DNA from: Thiodiazotropha sp040506705 | Lineage (GTDB): Bacteria; Pseudomonadota; Gammaproteobacteria; Chromatiales; Chromatiaceae | Assembly: GCA_040506705.1 (NCBI GenBank) | Contig: JBEVWG010000066.1 | Location: 6,337 to 70,336, forward strand | Length of the DNA: 64,000 nt | Direction: 5' to 3' | In this document: positions 60,282 through 64,000 of the stretch, piece after piece | How positions within the stretch are numbered: position 1 is the stretch's first letter | Layout of the letters: each line of letters starts with the position of its first letter | Program-made: the position numbers and the translations under genes | The notes under the pieces: model-generated | What the model was told of the DNA's origin: nothing | The model's database searches: none | The model's input: the letters and a program-made list of their open reading frames with translations, nothing else

Positions 60282-61868
60282 CTAAAGCTCCCTGGTGGAC
60301 ATGAAATCCACATCCGGCCAGCGTTCAATAGCCAGATCAAGATTTACCCGTGTGGGTGCGAGATAGACCAGCTGGTCATCTCCATCCAAAGCCAGATTGT
60401 CATGGTTCTTCTGCTTGAACTGCTCAAGCATCTTTTCATCTTCACATTCGATCCAACGTGTGTTTGCCACGTTCACAGGCTCAACGATCGCCTCGACCTT
60501 ATATTCATGCTTGAGTCGTTCAACAGCCACATCGAACTGCAGAACACCCACTGCGCCAAGAATAAGATCATTGTTCTTCATTGGACGAAAAACCTGTGTA
60601 GCGCCCTCTTCGCATAACTGCAGCACACCTTTCAAAAGGGCCTTTTGCTTCAATGGATCCTTCAACACGACGCGACGAAATAGTTCAGGGGCAAAATAGG
60701 GAATGCCTTCATATTTCAGCTCTTCACCTTCAGTGAAGGTATCGCCTATCTGAATCGTCCCATGGTTGTGCAACCCAATGATATCGCCAGGCCAGGCCTC
60801 TTCCACATGACGCCGCTCATCGGCCTGAAACGTGATTGCATTACTGATCTGAACTGTTTTACCCATACGCACATGACGCATCTTCATACCTTTGCGGTAG
60901 GTGCCAGAACAGACCCGAAGAAAAGCAACCCGATCCCGGTGCTGGGGATCCATATTTGCCTGAATTTTAAACACAAAACCAGAGAATTTTTTCTCCGCCG
61001 GCTCTACCAGACGTTGTTGGGTATTGCGTGAGAGCGGGCCTGGCGCATATTCAACAAACGCTTCCAGCAGCTCTCTTACACCGAAGTTGTTGATTGCTGA
61101 TCCAAAAAACACCGGCGTCAACTCACCTTTCGCATAGGCCTCGAGATCCAGCTCATGGCTGGCGCCCCGTACCAACTCGATCTCTTCACGCAACTCTACT
61201 GCCTGACTGCCGATATGTTCATCCAGTTTGGGATTGTCGATACCCTTGATAACCTCGCCGACCTGAATCTTGCCGCCATGGGTGGCACTGAAAAGATGGG
61301 TGGTGTCGGTGCGTAGATCGTAGACCCCTTTCAGACGCTTACCCATGCCAATAGGCCAGGAGACCGGTGCGCATTTGATCTTCAGCACCTCCTCGATCTC
61401 ATCCAGGATCTCCAGTGGATCTCGCCCTTCACGATCGAGTTTATTGACAAAGGTCAGAATCGGGGTGTCTCGTAGGCGACAAACCTCCATCAGTTTGATG
61501 GTTCGTGCTTCAACACCCTTCGCCACATCGATCACCATCAATGCGGAATCGACGGCAGTGAGAGTGCGGTAGGTATCTTCAGAGAAGTCTTCATGTCCCG
61601 GGGTATCAAGCAGATTGACAACATCCTCCCCAAAGGGAAACTGCATGACCGATGAGGTTACCGATATGCCACGCTCCTTTTCCATCTCCATCCAATCGGA
61701 TGTGGCGTGACGTGCCGCTTTTCGTCCTTTGACAGTACCCGCCATCTGGATGGCGCCTCCGAACAGGAGTAGCTTTTCTGTCAGGGTCGTCTTGCCGGCA
61801 TCGGGGTGCGAGATGATAGCAAACGTGCGTCTCTTGTTGATTTCATTGATAAAATTGGCGTCTGCCAT
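60282..61868 (-). CDS. prfC: peptide chain release factor 3
   Basis: GTPase that recycles RF1/RF2 after termination. The ATG at 61868 (MADANFINEINKRR) gives 528 residues, equal to E. coli RF3; a frame 69 bases longer has no ribosome site. ISHPDAGKTTLTEKLL is the G1 loop, RGISVTSSVMQF G2, LLDTPGHEDFSEDTYRTL G3, and TFVNKLDREGRDP G4. Domains II and III follow through VQISNAITFQADERRHVEEA and QVFRPMKNNDLILGAVG. It stands alone on the minus strand. Confidence 0.97.
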   Translation of the reverse strand: MADANFINEINKRRTFAIISHPDAGKTTLTEKLLLFGGAIQMAGTVKGRKAARHATSDWMEMEKERGISVTSSVMQFPFGEDVVNLLDTPGHEDFSEDTYRTLTAVDSALMVIDVAKGVEARTIKLMEVCRLRDTPILTFVNKLDREGRDPLEILDEIEEVLKIKCAPVSWPIGMGKRLKGVYDLRTDTTHLFSATHGGKIQVGEVIKGIDNPKLDEHIGSQAVELREEIELVRGASHELDLEAYAKGELTPVFFGSAINNFGVRELLEAFVEYAPGPLSRNTQQRLVEPAEKKFSGFVFKIQANMDPQHRDRVAFLRVCSGTYRKGMKMRHVRMGKTVQISNAITFQADERRHVEEAWPGDIIGLHNHGTIQIGDTFTEGEELKYEGIPYFAPELFRRVVLKDPLKQKALLKGVLQLCEEGATQVFRPMKNNDLILGAVGVLQFDVAVERLKHEYKVEAIVEPVNVANTRWIECEDEKMLEQFKQKNHDNLALDGDDQLVYLAPTRVNLDLAIERWPDVDFMSTREL

Positions 61869-62031
61869 GTATCTAAATTCCCATTTTGTACAAACATTTG
61901 TACGAAAAAACAAAGTTAACTCTAAGCCCTGTTCCAAGCAGTTTTGCGAGACTTAAAGCCAGCAAAACCTCCTATCAGAGCATTGATAAATTATTAGCGC
62001 CATATTAGCAAATATGACTAAGCGCTATAAC

Positions 62032-62946
62032 TCACACGCCCAGTACTTCTTTTAGCTTTTCAAACGCCTGCTTATGTTTGTCATTTGGCATTTTAGCCAG
62101 GTTAATCTGTTTCCATTTAATGGCTGGAAGCTTGTCGACACCTTCTAATCCAAGTAACGCCCAATCCGGCTCACGGTTTTTAAACGACAGTAAAAAGCCC
62201 TTCTCACTATCGGTTAGCCCTTGATGGATAAGCTCTACCAAGCGCTCTCTAACGGCCACCAACTCTTCCAGCGGCAGTTCCGTCTTCGCCATATTTGCAA
62301 ACTCACCTGCATAAATGGCCGATATATCTTTATATTGCGGCCTCAGTAATTCGGCTATAGGCCGATTATGGCTTGAGATGTATACAAGCAAGGCCTTGCG
62401 TATCTCATCTGTCAGACCTTCATTTTCCAAGAGCCACTTAACATCAAATAAGTCTCTTGGATGTTGCCTATCTAATGCAGCACATATTTTACCTGAATAA
62501 AGATCAGCCAGGGCCACCACAGGCCCTTCAACGTAGCCAAATTCATCTTCTACCGCGGCACATACTTCCATAATCTGCGGCTCGTAAACCGTGCCGCGTA
62601 ATACAGGTGACAGCTCCACCTTAATCTGCACACCGTTACGGGCAACAATCAGTCTTAGCGCATCGCGCTTTGACTTATAGGCTTCTGTTAGCTCAACATC
62701 TTTAAACACGGCTTTTAAGTCTGCGCAAATCGCATCAAGTGCTTCGCTAATTTCCTGCAAAGCCTCATCACGGCCTATGATGGGCAAATAGACCAGATCA
62801 ACATCAACAGACAAGCGCGGAAACTCTCTAACAAAGAGATTAATCGCCGTGCCACCTTTGAGCGCGAAACAGTCTTGTTTGGCGACAAAGGGCAAAACCT
62901 GCATTAACAGCTGCACTTGCTTGTAATAAATGCTGTTTCTATCCAT
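62032..62946 (-). CDS. AbiEii-type nucleotidyltransferase toxin
   Basis: The toxin half of a type IV AbiE system, 304 residues. Nucleotidyltransferase motif I is ALKGGTAINLF (Lys30-Thr33). LSVDVDLVYLP supplies the acidic pair Asp48 and Asp50. The helical part contains YKSKRDALRLIV and the very characteristic GKICAALDRQHPRDLFDVKWLL. AbiEii proteins transfer nucleotides (often GTP-preferring or to tRNA in relatives) and stop growth. It lies eight bases after its antitoxin gene, the canonical order. The same-strand gene prfC is downstream. Confidence 0.88.
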   Translation of the reverse strand: MDRNSIYYKQVQLLMQVLPFVAKQDCFALKGGTAINLFVREFPRLSVDVDLVYLPIIGRDEALQEISEALDAICADLKAVFKDVELTEAYKSKRDALRLIVARNGVQIKVELSPVLRGTVYEPQIMEVCAAVEDEFGYVEGPVVALADLYSGKICAALDRQHPRDLFDVKWLLENEGLTDEIRKALLVYISSHNRPIAELLRPQYKDISAIYAGEFANMAKTELPLEELVAVRERLVELIHQGLTDSEKGFLLSFKNREPDWALLGLEGVDKLPAIKWKQINLAKMPNDKHKQAFEKLKEVLGV

Positions 62947-62954
62947 CCCTGAGT

Positions 62955-63800
62955 TTATTCTTCACTTTCCGTTGCCATATGCGACGGGACAGTGATTAAA
63001 TAATCTCTATCCAGTTTGCCGCCCTTAGCTACAACGCGCTTGCCTGAGCCTAAATCGTAATCCTCAACATTAAGCTTACTTAACCAGGGATAAGCTTGGC
63101 GTTTCGCCAGCCAGAAAAACAATCGCTTGGCCTTTACGCTCTTACAGGCTCTCAAAAGCGTATCTAGTTTTCTGGGTGATAAATTCACCAGTCCCTGCAC
63201 TAACTCATTGGCATGCTCAAACGTCACAGCGCCTGGCAAATCTATCAATAATTCCAATATCGCCTTCTCTGGGCATGAGAAATAGACAGGCGGCAATTCC
63301 GCTTTCCACTCATGCTCCTTGATGAAAGTCCTATCCATCAAAAGGGTTTCAGGCCACAGTTTACTTGTGCCATGCCTTTCAAACTCTACAGGTAGCGACA
63401 AACGCGCTAACCATGTCGGCAACTTACCTGCCGCATAGAGATGGATATGCGACTTACTGCCTAATGACAGATATTGCGACAAACCAGATAAAGAAAGTGC
63501 CGATAGCCCACCGACCACCACAGGTGGCACGTTTGCACTTTCGGCTTTCTCCATGCGCTGCATAGAAGCAACTACGCCTTCCCAGCTCACTGAGCGGGAA
63601 TACTGGCTGTATACACCCGCTACCAGCAGCAACAGGGTTTCTGTTTTCACTGCATTATCTATGGTATGAGCACTTAAGCCCTGCTCAGCAAGCCACCTCT
63701 TAGTGGCTAACATGCCATAAGGCAAAAGCGTTTTAAGTGACTGTTTATAAGCCCCTTTTACACCGTCATACTGTGAAGTCGTGCTATTAACCAAGCGCAC
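62955..63800 (-). CDS. AbiEi-type antitoxin/transcriptional repressor
   Basis: A 281-residue protein with GTG start and an AAAGG site close upstream. The N-terminal 90 residues are helical (LPYGMLATKRWLAEQGLSAHTIDN, then VSWEGVVASMQRM) and form a winged-helix-like region. The C-terminal domain (FSCPEKAILELLIDLPGAVTFEHANELVQGLVNLSPRKLDTLLRAC region) matches the AbiEi antitoxin fold. AbiEi proteins both repress their operon and neutralise AbiEii. Two palindromes upstream are its likely operators. Confidence 0.84.
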   Translation of the reverse strand: MRLVNSTTSQYDGVKGAYKQSLKTLLPYGMLATKRWLAEQGLSAHTIDNAVKTETLLLLVAGVYSQYSRSVSWEGVVASMQRMEKAESANVPPVVVGGLSALSLSGLSQYLSLGSKSHIHLYAAGKLPTWLARLSLPVEFERHGTSKLWPETLLMDRTFIKEHEWKAELPPVYFSCPEKAILELLIDLPGAVTFEHANELVQGLVNLSPRKLDTLLRACKSVKAKRLFFWLAKRQAYPWLSKLNVEDYDLGSGKRVVAKGGKLDRDYLITVPSHMATESEE

Positions 63801-63870
63801 ATACCTTTCTTTGTATTTTGGCTATTAAGCTTTCTGAAGCAGCCTATTGGTTTACCTATCACTATATTTG

Positions 63871-63885
63871 CGGCGAATATCGCCG
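63871..63885. promoter_or_regulatory. operator-like palindrome 1 of the abiE operon
   Basis: CGGCGA-ATA-TCGCCG is a perfect inverted repeat 70 bases before the antitoxin start. It shares its CGGCG/CGCCG arms with the site at 63944. Confidence 0.6.
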
Positions 63886-63943
63886 TAGAATTCAATTGAT
63901 ATAAACTATCATAAACATGCACAGTTTACCTATGTTATTTTTC

Positions 63944-63960
63944 ACGGCGATTAACGCCGT
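63944..63960. promoter_or_regulatory. operator-like palindrome 2 of the abiE operon
   Basis: ACGGCG-ATTAA-CGCCGT is a perfect inverted repeat flanked by T and A runs. Its centre is about 74 bases (seven helical turns) from that of palindrome 1. Paired inverted repeats are known operators of AbiEi repressors. Confidence 0.6.
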
Positions 63961-63984
63961 AAAAATAGCATAAAGCAAACCGAA

Positions 63985-64000
63985 GGGGGGGGGGGGCGGG
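63985..64000 (+). other. poly-G run at the right edge
   Basis: Twelve G, one C and three G end the window after ordinary sequence. This looks like a sequencing or assembly artefact at a contig end rather than biology. Confidence 0.55.

Overview
The window reads as one continuous stretch of chromosome from a gammaproteobacterium of intermediate GC content. The order tRNA-Leu/tig/clpP/clpX, the rpsP-rimM-trmD-rplS operon followed by ffh, the sucA-sucB pair and a polar-flagellum gene set of the Pseudomonas/Chromatiales type all point that way. Dispersed palindromic repeats and a C-terminal IPTL-CTERM-like sorting tail would fit a free-living or symbiotic relative of the Chromatiales, but that assignment is inference. 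The far right end runs into a poly-G stretch that looks like a contig edge.

Layout. 1-5.6 kb: proteostasis and topology genes on the minus strand (clpX cut by the window edge, clpP, tig, tRNA-Leu, parC). 5.6-10.7 kb: a membrane protein, a small NTF2-like/thioesterase pair, a divergent NmrA-like reductase and AraC regulator, and an AcuC-like deacetylase divergent from a Pat/PatZ-type protein acetyltransferase (10.9-13.7 kb). 13.8-18.4 kb: rplS-trmD-rimM-rpsP, ffh and, divergently, a YpjD/CcsA-like membrane protein. 18.5-25.1 kb: a modification cassette (TPR-GT41 glycosyltransferase, DegT aminotransferase, ATP-grasp ligase, Gfo/Idh oxidoreductase, FkbM methyltransferase) lying against the flagellar filament genes.

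25.1-46.2 kb is a flagellar locus: fliT-fliS-fliD-flaG-fliC, flgL-flgF, flgE-flgB, cheR-cheV, flgA and flgMN. It is interrupted by a short DUF2956 gene, a second AcuC-like deacetylase and repeat-rich spacers. Promoter-like sequences give a readable hierarchy: sigma-54 type -24/-12 elements lie before flgB, flgF and flgA, and sigma-28 type elements lie before fliC and flgM. Early and middle structural genes therefore appear to be RpoN-driven, while filament and anti-sigma genes appear FliA-driven. The cassette at 18.5 kb is best explained as modifying the small 257-residue flagellin.

46.4-51 kb: a CTERM-tailed exported protein, an ArsS-type radical SAM operon with its two partner glycosyltransferases, tRNA-Arg, a nuclease-fold protein lacking its catalytic residues, and small unknown genes. 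51-57.8 kb: sucA, sucB, class I fumarase and a YhdH/AcuI reductase. 57.8-64 kb: repeats, glgC, a small conserved gene, prfC, and an AbiE-type toxin-antitoxin operon with two operator-like palindromes.

No CRISPR array, intact insertion sequence, prophage or rRNA gene was seen. The noncoding space is marked by at least four dispersed repeat types, some copies of which form hairpins at gene ends. No clearly new defence system was found; the least explained unit is the flagellum-linked modification cassette.
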